64,000 bases of DNA, from positions 1,279,328 to 1,343,327 of the forward strand of contig NC_039480.1 of the NCBI RefSeq assembly GCF_003590095.1, given 5' to 3'. This document shows, piece after piece, positions 1 to 13,700 of this stretch. Below the pieces are notes generated by a model. The model did no database searches and was not told the origin of the DNA. It worked only from the letters and a program-made list of their open reading frames with translations. This stretch comes from Trichoplusia ni (taxonomy: Eukaryota > Arthropoda > Insecta > Lepidoptera > Noctuidae). Position 1 is the first letter of the stretch, and each line of letters opens with the position of its first letter. The position numbers were made by a program, and so were the translations under genes.

Positions 1-3000
1 CATAGATACTCGGGCTTTATTTGCATAGTGTTCTAGATTTCTGCTTAGTCTTCGATTCATTGGATTTGTTTGCTGGGTTTTTCTAAAGTAAGAACTAACA
101 ACGCTTTTCCTTATAGCAATGAAAAAGTAGCTAACTGCGCCAAGTTTAATTTAAGTCAAAAAGCTTAAAATATCCGCATGTTATGGGACAAATATTGTTT
201 ATTATAATGATGTTGAACCCTAGAACAAAGTTAATAATTTTAAATATAGACAAGTACAAATACGAATAAAATTTTCGCACGATAATCAGCTTGTTCATGC
301 ATGGTAGTTTGCACGACCCGTGCGGCGCAGTAGCGAAGCTAACGGAATTCCGCCTTTTTTGCCACAACGTATTTCTGTATCCTATGTTATCAAATCAAAC
401 AATATTTTCTATGGCAATGCCGATCACGCACTGGTCATGTTAAAATCATACCCATCATGACGACGTAGCGTGGGCCAGATGTAAATGACAAGGATCGACG
501 CGGACCGTTTAAAGCATGAATCATACGCGAAATCAAGTTTGTAAATTCAAGCCAGTTAATCTACGAATTATTCAAATTAATTAAGTAACCTCTTATTTGT
601 TAAAAAACGACATCGTTTTTTGTCATATGAACTTTAAACTTAGCGTGTGGATCTCAGTCATCGGCTATGTTCGTCACATGGGCTCTAATTAAACAGCAGT
701 ACTTAGGTAGTCCACTTTCCCCGCAGGCCGCCGGTCAATGACCGTGCGCTTGGGATTCGGCGCTTACGCAAGTAATCACTGTCGCTTTCTAGGCTTAGGG
801 TAATGTGCTCGACGTGATGGGTGTGGGCTAGGTGCTAGTTACGTGCAGGCTTTAAGCGGTACTCAACAATTGCAATAATGTGAGAGCACTAACAAAATTC
901 CAAGCAGCCTATAGGTACCGAATTAAATAAGCTACTAGTAAAAATCCAACTACATTAGGCTCTATTTCCATGGGAAGTAAGTACTGCGTCATGGTAATTC
1001 CATTATACAAATGAAAGTTTTTGAATTTTTCTATTGTTTAAAATTATATCAAATATCTACTTTGTAGCTTTATCAGAGCGGAACTAGATGAAATTTACTT
1101 TCATATGTCAAATAATTATAGGTTACGAGTAACATAATATATGTACGTGCACATAGTTCTTAAACGTACCTTTTGCTAGTACATGGAGCTGAACCAAATT
1201 ATTCACACGGTCAGTATTTCCCAAGAACTTTACTTAAAGTTTTATTCCTGTCTCGAATGTCCTAAAACAATCTTTGAGAGATAAATTCTGGGTTAAGCAT
1301 TCCTTGGTACATAACGCCGACGGTACACCAGACGGATCAAATGAATTTCAACAATATTACAGCACGGACCATAAAACTATAAATAATAATGATCCGTCTA
1401 CAGTTCAATGGCAATATTATAGCTTCAACATAAATTCTAGGGGTATACAGACCGGGTAACTTTGTGGCCATAAAGTACAGACGGTTCGAGACAGACTGTA
1501 ATGCTTAGTGTATGTTTTGTGGTTCACTTGTCCGTTTGTAACTTTATTTTATATTTTTGTCGGTTAGACAAACTTGTCTAACCGGATAAGGCTTCCGAGT
1601 TATCTGGATTACCATAAAATGTTGTTATATAAGCTTATATCGGAAAACCAATATCTTGGCGTATCTGTGGGGTGGATCGACACGACCTAGTCTATAATAA
1701 ATCTGACACCTAATAACATTGACGTCATCGTATTTCGGGCCCAGCTAACATTTACGTTTTCCTGTTATGACGCTATTGTCCCATAAAGGGAAGGCTTAAC
1801 CATTGACAAACCGAAGACGCGATCTGGTTCTAAGAATGATGAGACGGTTTTCCAATTTGTTTTATTCAATAAATACTTAGCTTTTTCGGTCGCGAGGAAA
1901 GGGGCTCGTGAAAATAATGGTGAAGCTTACATGAAACTATTTTCTTGGTTAGTCCGTACGTCCAATTGTGCGAACAATAGGTGTGACAGCATGCATTGTT
2001 TCACTAATTAATTTACGCAGTGCTGTAGTTGTACATTGTTATAGTTCGTTCGTTTATTTCGCCTGAAATAACTAAGCTCAAACACAAAGTCTGGAGCTGT
2101 ATTGTCAGAGATAAGAACGTCAAGACCAACGCTACTTTTGCCCCAACATTTAACACTGGGACTCGTAAAAAAATGATTTATGAGCACCCCTACCTAGACA
2201 CGAAACTTAAATGATTTTCCGTCTAGCGTAGCAGTACATTGAAAAAGCCTAGAGAGTTAGAATATAATACAGATAAAGAGTAGAACGATGTGGGTGGTAT
2301 TTGTTAGTAATGTGCGTTGAAAATACAACGTGCATTCTTGTTCCACGGTCCACTGAGGTACGATGGGAATTTTAATTTGAAAATATCAGGATCCCTATTG
2401 TAGTTCCATCAACATTCTGTGGCATAAATCTACAAATAGATTCTGAACAATAAGTCTTCTGCCGCAAATGACACACGCAATAGGTTTTTTAGGCATATAA
2501 CCAACCACTACAAACTTATTTCAATACATACTTAGTATATCTTTAAAGAAAAACTTGAATCGTCAGGCATTTCTATGCTTGCGAAATGTATATGGATCCG
2601 AACGTTATGGAAATGAAAGTATAAAAATACCCAGTACCCAACAGCCTTATACTGTTGCAGAAATCTCAGAAACATTACCTAAAGGTTAGCTCGTTATCCC
2701 GGGACGTAAACTTTTAGTTTCACGTACACAGCATTACTTGTTTCGGTGCGCATTGCAGGCGAGTGATGTAACAAATGACACTTGGACAAAATTGGCGGTG
2801 TTACGTCTTCGCGGTTCTAGAAGTGCGAGGTGGAAGCTCGATCCTAATAAATCTTCATTGAGACGTAAGTAGTCTGTAGACGGTTTATTTTCGTGTCGAC
2901 CTCGCACAAGTAAAGGTCGTCCGATGTCCAGCTTTCGTCAATTGTCAAATTTGCGACCTAGACGTATTCAATGTCGTTTTCGTTGTTACACTTCATTAAC

Positions 3001-4159
3001 ATTGCGGAAATGTATTTGTTGCCTGTCGAGACTCTAGATAAATTGGTCGTTACGAAAATAAAGTTACAGCCGAATTGTCTTGTAGAAACGTTTATAACCA
3101 GCTGTATAATAATAAGTATAATTTTCATGAATTAGACGTAGAAAGTACTAATAATTTAGCACAAAATAAGGGATGGTCAATGGTTATGCGCTGGCAGTGA
3201 TTAGTGATTATTATCTAACTCTCCAATTAATTAAAATCCCTTGTAACATTTGTCACGATCGTTCATCGTTTAAATTATGTACTTTATTTGTGTCGTGTGT
3301 ATAAATATAATTAAAACCTCAAATGACTTGTGTGATGAACACATCTATTTGAGTCGTGTTCTCTCTGAATTAATAAAAAGCCCACAGCTCTGATGAGGTA
3401 CCTGCGTAATTAACATCGCCTTATTTTAGTCTGTTCTCCTTTAATAAGTACGCTTTTTTTTCAAATTAAGACAGGTCTCTAAATTCATAAATTCAAACTA
3501 TTAATCAAATCCTCGTTCATTTGCTATCGCCTTTTTCTTAGATCATCTTTAGTTCGCCATAGCGGAACCGTCTGATTCATTCATCATAACAAATAGTCGT
3601 CAATTTTTTTACTATTAAGTTTTTATTCGCTGTATGTGCCAATGTGATTTGCGATTATTGCCAATTGTATGGCGACGGTATAAGAACTATATTATATCGC
3701 GCGACCGCTCGTATTAGTTTGTTTTAGGTAACATACTTTCATCGCTGGGTCATCGACACAGTTATTAAACTCCATGGTGCCTTTTTTCATTACTTTTTTG
3801 TTCGAAAGTGAAAATTACTTCACATGTTGGAAGAGAGTTTGAAGATTTGCATACCGAGTTTTGCGTCTTAGTGAAAGTGCTTAGGTTGGTGTGTTATTGG
3901 GAAAATTTCGCATTTCCGCATACTGAGACGTAGGTACGAAGTCTAACTAGGATTTCATATGATGAGAATTTGAATGAGGTGCCGCCTTTGAGACTTGCAA
4001 ACTTTTCGCAGAAATGAAACAGCTTGGGGAAACTCTTAAAACGAATCAGCATTAAGTGGCATCTCCGTTCATGAGAGCTTCAATGTGAACTTTGTTTATA
4101 AATATAATTCCAGTTAATGTTGGAAATATGTTAAAGTGACTTTCTTTTTTGTATACTGA
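1..4159. other. non-coding DNA, no recognisable gene
   Basis: Only short open frames (75 codons or fewer) occur and none has a motif, codon bias or splice structure that I recognise. The stretch is AT-rich with scattered short CpG-containing words. It holds a perfect CRE palindrome (TGACGTCA at 1730-1737) and a 24-nt perfect hairpin at 1561-1584. I see no transposon ends here. Confidence 0.6.
1561..1584. repeat. perfect short inverted repeat, 11-bp arms
   Basis: CGGTTAGACAA at 1561-1571 and its exact reverse complement TTGTCTAACCG at 1574-1584 are separated by two bases. Such a site could bind a dimeric protein or be a chance palindrome. Confidence 0.8.
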
Positions 4160-4556
4160 GTGACGCGAGTAGGGCTTGCAATTTAAATATCGGCTTTTAT
4201 GGTTTTTGAGGATCTTTTAACAATTACGCAAGTTGTGCAATCTTTAGCTTATTTAACCCACCCGAAATTGGGTCGATAATTATAATTCGAGATGGGCTGA
4301 TAAAGATGATTATATATACTCTTGCCTTTTTTACTACATTGACATAATATTATGAAATATGGCATTTAAATTGAAGATGGGAACGTAAGATGGTACTAAT
4401 TATACTAAACATGTTATTGATTGACGCTTTTATCGACAAATAATCGGCGAAACATTTTTACTTACTAGCGTTGCCACCGTTGTAAAATATTACTTTTGTT
4501 AAGTGAAAAATATATTGGACAACATCACAACTTCGCTAGCCCTACTCGCGTTTCAC
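4160..4556. mobile_element. possible MITE bounded by ~20-bp inverted repeats
   Basis: GTGACGCGAGTAGGGCTTGC at 4160-4179 is mirrored at 4535-4556 as GCTAGCCCTACTCGCG followed by TTTCAC, differing at about two positions plus a 2-bp indel. The 397-bp span between them is AT-rich and has no coding capacity. The right arm also overlaps a small hairpin (ACTCGCGT 4544-4551 with ACGCGAGT 4557-4564). I could not find a convincing target-site duplication, so this may be a MITE remnant or a fortuitous inverted repeat. Confidence 0.4.
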
Positions 4557-7500
4557 ACGCGAGTGTATTTCTCTCGTCTGCTTACGCCTCCGCCAGTTTT
4601 TTTGGTGTCGCTCCGTTATGAATGGGCCGGGGCTGTGCTCCCGGACTCCCGTGGACCGACGACGTCATTCAACGCTAACATTAGTCATAACAACGAAAAC
4701 ATTGTTCGAATCCCCATTTTAAATGGTTCATGATTTTTTTGTATCTGACGGGTTCTGAATGAACCTTTTTCATTTTAAAATGTGAAAATGTGTAAACGAA
4801 CTAGTTAATCGCACTCAGTCGCAAGCTTAGACGGTGCCTTAGGTAAATTGTATCGTTGAAACTTATCTGAGAGAGGTAACCCGGTGTCACCTAACTAGGT
4901 AATTGGAGAGACTGACATCGGCCATTAGTCGGGCAAACATCGACCCGATGCCCCCAACACGGCCTATGGGATTTGTGTACCGAAAATGGCGCGGCCCTAA
5001 TGACCCTTGTTGACGATACTTCACCTGCTATAAGAATCTTTATTGATAGTATAACACCTCTATATTTAATCAACAAGCTAAACACACTGGTATAAAGAAT
5101 GTGTGGTGATTGATGAAACAAACCCGCAGGTTTGTTTCTGATTAGATCATTTAGGTATTAAAATAAGAAACGTTATGAATTATGCATTTAAAAATATTAT
5201 ATTCTGAATCGTAATATGTATTGCGGAAAAGAACAAAAATCAGTTTTTCTATACATTTTCAACTTATGGTTTTCTTACGAGTAAGTCGAAAACCAAATAC
5301 AGTTGTCGCAGTTTTGGTCACCTAGCAAACGTCGTATAACGCAAATTAAAATTATCTCTGAAGCAAGTGTCGTTACGTAGATAAGTGTCATTTTTTATAC
5401 TCATTAACTTTGTATTTTGGTGTACAGCCATTAGAAACAGTTGCTAACCTGATGTCGTTAGTAATTTAACAGGGTTAAACACAAATTATAAAAAAGACGG
5501 AAGGAGTACTTAAAACATGCTTTGTAAAGCTGATTTACTTAAAGAAATGTTTTGAGTGAAACAATGAGGCAGGGTTTCAAACTGCATTAATATTATATCT
5601 ATCTGCCTGTATCTAATCAATTTAATATAGTACTAGCCATACGTGAGAATACGCTTAAACCGTATCCCAGCATCAAACTCAAGGCATCACGCTCAGCAGT
5701 CATATGTTTTTGCCACGTGACTAACAGCCAGCCATAATAGCTAATAGACAGTCATTTTGACGATTAAAACAGGCGATTTTACCTTAAACATCATAGTAGT
5801 CGACGTTGGAAATTAGGAGTTTGAAACAAACATTAATACCTATATAAAACACACGTTACTGGATTTGTATGAGCAACAGATACTATATTAATTAGTATAC
5901 ACGATGATGCAGCATAAATCCAAGGTCGTTTTCGTCGGTATATCTCAACATTGCTCAATGAAGTGCCAGTTTGAACCGAATGAGGCCTCTGAAACAGCCA
6001 CATATCTTGCTAAGCAGAATGTCAAGTGCGCATTTAGCGTTTTCATTTATAATTTTCTCTTCTTCATAAATAAATTAAAAAAAAATATCACGATTAAATC
6101 CCCAACTTTCGTTTTGAAATAAACCTAAGGAATGAGTTTAAACCTCCTCACGCAGTGAAAATAACAATTTTGAAAGTCATTGAGTTTTTTATACTCAGAC
6201 TAAGTGACGATTACAAGATGCAACCTCTAACGTGTAACCAGTTATTTGTTCGAAAGAACGGTTGCTTATTCCAAATCAGTCGAACGAGGTGTATATTAAT
6301 ACAAGATGCTATCTGTCCAGATCTAATTACTAAGTTTAATGATAACGCAACGGGTTCTCTCGCAAGTTTCAAAAGTAGTTCTGAGAATATGTTCAGCGGT
6401 GTGTTCTTAGAAAGTTGCGGATCTTTAGTATCGTGCCCCTATATAACCCTAATGTTTGAAGAAACATACGTAACAAACCAGAATATCTAAAATTAAAAAG
6501 TGTTCACGCAGGTATTGCTTCAAAGTAAGTGGATCCCAAAGTACGGGTCGTCTTGTATTATTTTTTATCATAGTCCTGTCAATTAAACGAGTTAATCGTA
6601 TGTAACGTAAAACGTAACGTACTAAAGGTCTAGCGGCCATGATGACAGCTCGATGCGGCTGATGTAAACAATAGCCTTCAAGGTAACAGGTGTCAGTTAC
6701 CTGTCAATGTCAGTCTAAGTTGACATATGCTCGGTTTCAATGGCGACTCTTATTTTTAACTGTCCGGTATTATTTATTTACTAAAAAAAGCGAATGTTAT
6801 CTTTCTTTCAGTATGCCACATTATTAAAAAAATGACACACGGGATAACTGAATATCCTTATTGCCATAGAGTAGAGGTTCGATGCCTTGACTGATAATTT
6901 AAAATAATATTAAAACAACATGTTTAATATGTAACGCTATGACGCAATTTCCCCGAATTATCTTATCGACTGGCTTCTAAACATGGCATGCCATTGATAA
7001 TTATTACGTGCAATGATTGATGACCGATTTTCATCACTGTGACGTCACTTGGCGACGGATCACGGAATAGAACGATATAATTTCCATACCACCAGAAAGT
7101 ACGATCGCTAGTACTGTAATTTCTAAAACCTGACATAACTAAATATGCAATTACTGTTAAACATTTTCCTTTTAAAACGTTCTCCTTATTGCTGATATGC
7201 ATTTCTCTTTACTTACATGAAATTCGACTATCTGACTATAATAAACTATATCTTTAACATATTTTCTCGTAGATTAGTAAAATTTTAGCCTTTCAAGTTA
7301 TTACTTGAAATAAACCTTCCTACTAAAATACATCAACAGTCGGTATCATGATATCAGTGAGTTATATAACTCAGCGAGCACTCGCTGACATTTGCACAAG
7401 ATCCTCGACACTTGCGCAAGTTCTGTCGATTGTTGTATTGTATCCGAAATGTTGCGACACCGCCGACATAACGTAGTCATGTAGCTGATATAATCTCGCA

Positions 7501-8310
7501 GAATACGTGTACTTGTTTTTAATTTCACCTGCTCATAGCGATAGCCTAGAATATTTATTGAAGCCGGCTGTTGATGTATTTTCCTCAACCAATTTCGAGA
7601 TCCCAACAGCATGGCATGTTCTATCAAACTCATTTCGTTTGCTGTGTATTTTGTTCAGTAATCTTTAGTTTAGTGGCAGACACGTAGCACATATGACTGT
7701 TACTTCATAAGCAGAATGCACCTTGACTTAGCCTGTTGAATTAGCCATTACGATTTTGAATTAAACTGTATCGAGCGGCGCAATTAGGAGCAAACTAATT
7801 TTGTAGCAGGTCTAGACTCGATTACTGTAAAAAACATGATCTAGTGACCTCCAAAAATATTATCCTGTTTTATCACTGTCATTTCAATGGGTTCATTATA
7901 ATTTCGGGACCGCCAGCAGTATCGGGGCTACTTGAGGAATTGACGATATTCTCCGAACTGCGGTATGTTGAATTTATTTGTTAAAAGTTACTTAGCTAAA
8001 CAATTACGACAAATTTGTTTTTACTGTTTCTCTGAAGTTTATTTTTTAACTAGTTAAACAAGTTCGTTCACTTTGAAGGTCGGTCTTGTGTTTACAGCTG
8101 CAAGTGTTTACGACTCTATTTTTTGTTATAAAAATTGCTAAAGGAAAACATTACATTACAAACCTATCGCAGAAACATTATTCATGAATCATAGAAGTAT
8201 TGCGCTTTTGAGTTACTCCTCAAACGAAGGTATGATTTATAAAAGTTAGTTACGGTCAATATTGTTAGTTGAGCAGATAATGTTGGTAAGAATTTCCTCG
8301 GAGCCTACTA
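4557..8310. other. non-coding DNA, no recognisable gene
   Basis: The longest open frame (6155-6490, 111 codons) starts without an ATG, has AT-driven composition and matches nothing I recognise. A 24-nt perfect hairpin lies at 5115-5138 and a CRE palindrome at 7040-7047. Confidence 0.6.
5115..5138. repeat. perfect hairpin, 10-bp arms and 4-nt loop
   Basis: GAAACAAACC (5115-5124), loop CGCA, GGTTTGTTTC (5129-5138). The pairing is exact. There is no T-tract or gene context that would make it a terminator. Confidence 0.8.
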
Positions 8311-8440
8311 GGTCGGTATCTCGCGCCCAGACGGCGCACAGACGAGAGAAAGGCGTGACTCAGGCCGGGGGTACGCCGGCGTCTGCGCAGCGCGCAACGC
8401 AATCATCTGCGCACATAGCTACGTGATAGACGTCCCCGCG
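8311..8440. promoter_or_regulatory. CpG-rich island in AT-rich DNA (candidate promoter or enhancer)
   Basis: Roughly 130 bp of GC-rich, CpG-dense sequence stands out sharply from its surroundings and includes TGCGCA words (for example TCTGCGCAGCGCGCAAC near 8380), the half-site type bound by NRF-1/Ewg. No TATA, initiator or adjacent exon could be established. Function is inferred from composition alone. Confidence 0.25.
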
Positions 8441-9774
8441 TCTGCTTTACACCAACACATATAACAATAGCTAAAACTCGTACCTATTGTATACTTGAAA
8501 TAACGGGGATATTAAATAACATCTACAGTTTATCAAAATACAGCTCATCTATTGAATATTTTGTTGTTTGTATTGTATTGAATAATAAATCCGCTTTGTG
8601 TGAAAATCACGAGACGCATTGAAAGCCTATCTATCAGTATCCTTAGAAAAATAGTTTAAATAGAGACTATTTAACTTATTTTTGTTTTATTCCGGATATA
8701 TGCTAGTAAACTATATATATATATATATATTATATCCGTAGCCCATCTTTCATTCAGTCAGTAAAATAAAATAATAGTTTAGCTTTCAAAAAGTCATTGA
8801 ATGCAAAGGTGTAGTACCCATCTCCAATATAGCAAACGAAGATACTTCGTTTTTGCTGTAACGGTAAGCAAGGCATAAAATTCTAGATCGAAGATTCTGC
8901 TGCACCTATTCCGTAAAAATAACTCGACTTGTTTTTTTAGTTCAAAGTTGTGTGTTGTCTACAGGAATAAAAAGATTGATGAGGCTATTTATAGCTGACT
9001 ATAAATAAAAAAAAACTATGAATAATGCAATCAGTCGCCAGTGCCTGCATAGATTATGCAGTGTGAACAAACCAAGGAAATGGTTATAGATCGCAATACT
9101 TAGTGGCGGTGACTCACGTGGATACCCAGCCTTATCATAATTTACAGTCACGCCAGCAATAGCCACCTTAGTGCTCACACATTTAGCGTGTGGGAAAGTC
9201 TTATAGTTCGGTGTAAAGGTCTAGAAAGTTCGCCGGATTAAGAGGTCTTATTAAAAATAATGGTATTGAGATTGTAGGGGCATTTGTACTCTTTATTGTG
9301 TAACCTACCCACATTTGGAATTGTGGGAATTGACCTTTAGTTCAGATTGAAATGCTTACATAGGTAATACTAAAAGTTTGTTTTTATTATAGTAGTTAAA
9401 AAGCTGAAAAGTGCTGCCAGGTACTTGATGGATTTTACCTTAGATAGGTTTATATAAGTAAGCTCTTAAGATGCTATAAAAGAGGTTAATACCCTTAACA
9501 GGCCTACCCTTTGGGCAACCAAATAAAGTAGTCAACAATATCCAGAATGCTAACAAACAATAAATGTAACCGTCTGGTCTATAACGGGTCTGCGTATGTA
9601 AGCTGCGGCATTGAATGTGACCAATGGCCCGTGACAATATCGCCGTTTGCCGGATCTAAGGCGGTGGCTCTAGTCCGCGCGAGGAGCGACTTATCTGAAA
9701 TAACAGGGTTCAAAAACCCTAATTTAAGATTTGCTCTTGTTCTCAGTACTTGTCAATTAAAAGAAACTAACTTT
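8441..9774. other. non-coding DNA, no recognisable gene
   Basis: AT-rich sequence with a (TA)n run at 8711-8731. No coding exon or transposon end was recognised. Confidence 0.55.
8711..8731. repeat. (TA)n microsatellite
   Basis: About ten uninterrupted TA dinucleotides, then TTATATCC. Confidence 0.85.
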
Positions 9775-9845
9775 TTAGCGCCCGCGGCTTCGCCCGCGTG
9801 GATGTCGGCTATATCGCGTTTCCAAGAGAACTCTTCTAGGGATAC
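9775..9845 (-). mobile_element. fragment of an interspersed repeat (Helitron-like end)
   Basis: The stretch runs GCGCCCGCGGCTTCGCCCGC, then GTGGATGTCGGCTATATCGC, then GTTTCCAAGAGAACTCTTC. It resembles the CCGCGGCTTCGCCCGCG ends of abundant lepidopteran non-autonomous repeats. Both ends are missing. The open frame that runs through it (9547-9915) is therefore unlikely to be a gene. Confidence 0.45.
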
Positions 9846-10641
9846 AGTATTTAACTTTTTTGTTGATTTGAACCCCGCATGTAAACAGGAATCTATCTAT
9901 TCTTTAGTTGCATAGGTATTTATCTAGTACGTTTAATAAGATTTTTAGACTCTACAATAGATTTTATTACGAGCGATTTTTTGTATCTATTTATAACTTG
10001 TAATTTATAACCCCCTATCGTTAGCACCCCATCCAGACAATCTAAGTAGATAATATTATAACGCAAATTGTTGTCTGTTCGGATCCTATTCTATGTTGAT
10101 CGGGAATTTGCAATTTATATCGCAAATTGTCGGAGTTAACTGAGGGAATCGATGGAATGAGTTTACAATCCTCCATTTTATTATTTAAATTTTATGCATA
10201 TTATTGTTTGTGGCGCGCAGGATACGGCCAATGGAGACGTGCCTTTTAAAATAGAACTCATGTGTGTAGTTACAATTAAGAATTATTCCTATTGTTTCTT
10301 GTGATATAAAGGCTATACAGGTAAAGTTTGTATTGAAGGCGAAATTAATACAATAAAGCAAGCAGTACCAACTATGTAAATAGCTTTACGTATTTTTTTT
10401 AATACGTAGATGCTTTGACAGTACTCACTACCAATATAAAGAGGGAAAGTTAGGCACGGGTAAATTACTTAAGGCAGTCCGGTTCTTTGTTTCATTTCCA
10501 AGAAGAAATTAACTTAAGGAATAATATCAAAAGTGCTTGTGATAGCCACTCGTTAGGTTCACAAGCGACTTTTCAGTCGATATAATAACGTTGCTCTAAA
10601 ATAAAAATAAAAGTAGTTTGTAGTAGTGTTATATGACTGAA

Positions 10642-10688
10642 GCCAACCCCAACATAGTTAAGATAACGCTTGGATAATGATGATGATA
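10642..10688 (+). mobile_element. 3'-tail fragment shared with the 5S-SINE at 56.3-56.6 kb
   Basis: GCCAACCCCAACATAGTT followed by an AAG...GCTTGG stretch and an (ATG)n tail matches the 3' end of the SINE at 56598-56640, which has GCCGACCCCAACATAGTT. Only the tail is present, as expected of a 5'-truncated retrotransposed copy. Confidence 0.55.
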
Positions 10689-10732
10689 TAATTTATTACC
10701 TGTAAACACTTGTAGGTAATTGCTATAAAACA

Positions 10733-10752
10733 TGTAGGTATGTATACCTACA
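10733..10752. repeat. short perfect inverted repeat
   Basis: TGTAGGTA, loop TGTA, TACCTACA: exact 8-bp arms in a locally TACCTACA-rich stretch. Confidence 0.7.
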
Positions 10753-13700
10753 ACTATACATACAAACCACGTATAAGATTTATTTAAAACATTGTTGTTC
10801 TTTAATTGAACTTACATTGTCCCGAGTGTAATATTTATAACCCTCTGATACCCTTGAACCTTCGGATTAAAACTATATATCGCAGTCTCCACTGCCAGCT
10901 ATTGTGAATATTCCAAAACGAAAAGCAAGGCGAGGGTTGCGAGTTGCGTTACAGATCAAGTTGAAGGCGACGATAAATCGGCGACGACGAGCCAGCTGAC
11001 CGCGGACTGTAGCGTAGGCGAGCTCGGACCTGACGGCATGACGGCCTGCTGCTGACTCTGAGGCACGCAGTGATCTAGGACCTTGTATTGTACGGAATAT
11101 ATAACACGGAATTTTAATAACTGGATGCTTATAGGGATTTTTGGATTAGGACCCCCAAAAAAATGTATCAAACAGTAATCTCAATCATTCATGGACAATA
11201 AAAAAAAAAAGAATTTAATCTTTCATATTCAAGCTTCGGCCTTTCGAGTTTTATACTTTAAATGTAACCACTAGTAAAAGTAGTTAACAGAAGCCACTTG
11301 AAAGTCTAGTGTCTACGTAATAGAGCCTGCTAGTAAACTCAATTAAAAGTTATGCATAATAATTTTCAGTTCTTTTTATAAACTAATAGCCTTGATGACA
11401 GTTACACAATGGTGGATAACGATACGAACATTCATCATTAACATTTACCGCCTCTATAATCTAGTTGCATATTATTTAGCCCGTATTGACGACGTTGAGA
11501 GAAAATATGCAAATTCAACACAATAATCATGTTACTATTTTTCCTGTGGCGTAAATACGACGTCGATCTCACATCCGCGTAAACACCGAGACGGGGAAAT
11601 AATAAAAGTCGTGCGAATATGTTTTCCATGTGGGAAGAAGGTATAACGTCGTCGTCTAGTCAATATTGCACACTGACCTGAAACACTATTCAATACTCTG
11701 TTCTTTTCTGTTCAATAAACAGTTAGTGGCCGCATCGAACTATTGTAAGTTTCCATTTGTATTATTAGGACTCTCGGAAAAGCGACCCGACGGACGCACC
11801 CACTTTTCCTCCGTGCATTGCGCACATTCCACATATTTTATTAAGAAATCCATCCGTCCATATTCACTGTTGTCATTTATCTTATTTGTTCTTTTGTGTA
11901 TAGATTTATGGCGACTTTGCGATATTGTCTCCCTAAAGTTATGGCTTTCTATTGGAACATTGGAAAGTTTTTGACTACGTTAATATATCAGAAGTGCTGG
12001 AAGTTTATGTACTATTTATGAAACTTTCTCGAAATAATATCAGACATATTTCCAACTCTCAGAGTATTCTCTCTTAGGTAATATCTTATTCAACACAATC
12101 AGGCCTCTGAATAACTTTTTTGACGTTTTACTGCTTCGTAAAAAAATATTCGGAATTGTGAAAATGAGATTTTTTTGTATATCTCAGATGTTGTGTGTCG
12201 GAACACTGGGATATTAATTTATACTCCATACTTTAATGTGCATTGAAAAGTATTAAACAACCCTGGACTAAGCTTTCAATAAGTTGTGTCTACGTGATTT
12301 ATTCGTTCTATTTGAAACTCACTTACGCACTGTTGGCTTTACAACATTTACCTTTCTGTAATCCTATTGCCTCATTATAAGGCAATTTATTTGAAACTCG
12401 CAACAACAAAGTCACTGTATCATAGTTGTGACTCACACTCACTAATCACAATTTTGCGTCAAGCATCCCTCTCTGACTCTTAACGAGCGAAATATGCAAT
12501 GTATCCTAATTAAGTATACACCGGGGTGATTTGTAGTCGCCGTTTATTTAAACCGAGTTATTTATAGCGCGCCTTAGCGACCTCGCCTCTCCCTTGCTCG
12601 CGACACTGTACAACCTTTTAAAGAATCACGAGAGTCCGCACACTTGTGGATCACACATATTTATAAGAACTGAATTATTATTGCAGAATTTTTATAGTGT
12701 ACTCCACTACTTACGTTGCTGTTTCCAACTTTGTCCCAAGATTTAAAATTTCTGTACTTCTTTTTCCGCAAAGCTGATATCATTTACAAAGGAAAACATT
12801 CTTATTGTTCAAAATTAAATAGCTTTATTGCTGTAACGTGATGTTAATCGTTTGGTTCGGAAGCGATGGTGAACGAGGGTGGCAGACAGACAGAATGACT
12901 AAAGTCAAGGTCGCAACGATTGCAATTACTATTTATCATCTGTGCGTGTTATCGGTATTGTCGGTAGACATGCAAATTATATAAATTAAGAATTTATTTA
13001 CGGAAATATGATGAAGCTGGTGGCATTCCATCGTTTGTAAGTAAAGTATCTGTGTAGAAGGATCCTTGGAAGCGCAATAACCACAAAAGGATATCGGTTA
13101 CTGCTATCCATCAGTCGTCTATCCGCGTTTAATTTCCTGATTTTCTGACACTAGTGTACCTACAGGCTTACTTGATACCTATCTGTTGAAAAAGAACGAA
13201 CTAAATTTGTCATAAAAAGAATGTCGGAGTTCAATTTTCAGAATAAAATAAATGGAACTTGTCTTTTTATCCACACTGTGTTTCTTTAAGAATTAACACA
13301 GTCTAGCGTGCCGTAGTATCGTGACAATGTGCTGTAATTTGCATCCGTTCAAAGGAAACATGAACTGATTTATAAAGGTTCTAAAAGCCTGCTCATCAAG
13401 TCATTTGGCCTCGCACAAGAACTAATGATGCTCTGTCCTCGCTTATTAGTAATAGGACACGCCACACCGAAAAAACTGCTGGTGATAAGACGTGTTACAT
13501 TTCATTCCGTTATATTATATTATTGTATTTGTTGATTCCAGAGGCGAACGCAAGAGTTTGGAGAAACCTTCTCTCATATTGAATTATGTTATAATGATAA
13601 CTGTTTAATGAACAAAGTCTTGGTGTGGAATGGATGTTTCACCATCGATCATCGTAGCGTGATCTTTACCGTTGGTATCATGAAGGGCATAATATCTAGT

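Noticed and set aside
146..367. Minus-strand frame starting MWQKRRN, superficially like the GRW-KRREE N-terminus of Madm
   Set aside because: Wrong strand relative to the Madm exons, no surrounding acidic segment and no splice donor. The match is a few residues only.
4700..4725. GTTCGAATCCCC resembling a tRNA B box
   Set aside because: No A box, no acceptor-stem pairing and no cloverleaf can be drawn around it.
9547..9915. 122-codon frame as a gene
   Set aside because: It runs through a recognisable interspersed-repeat fragment and has no ATG-context, domain or codon bias.
10956..11171. Minus-strand frame ending in a Ser/Pro-rich segment as a possible exon
   Set aside because: The opposite strand is equally open, no domain is recognisable and no acceptor/donor pair in phase was found.
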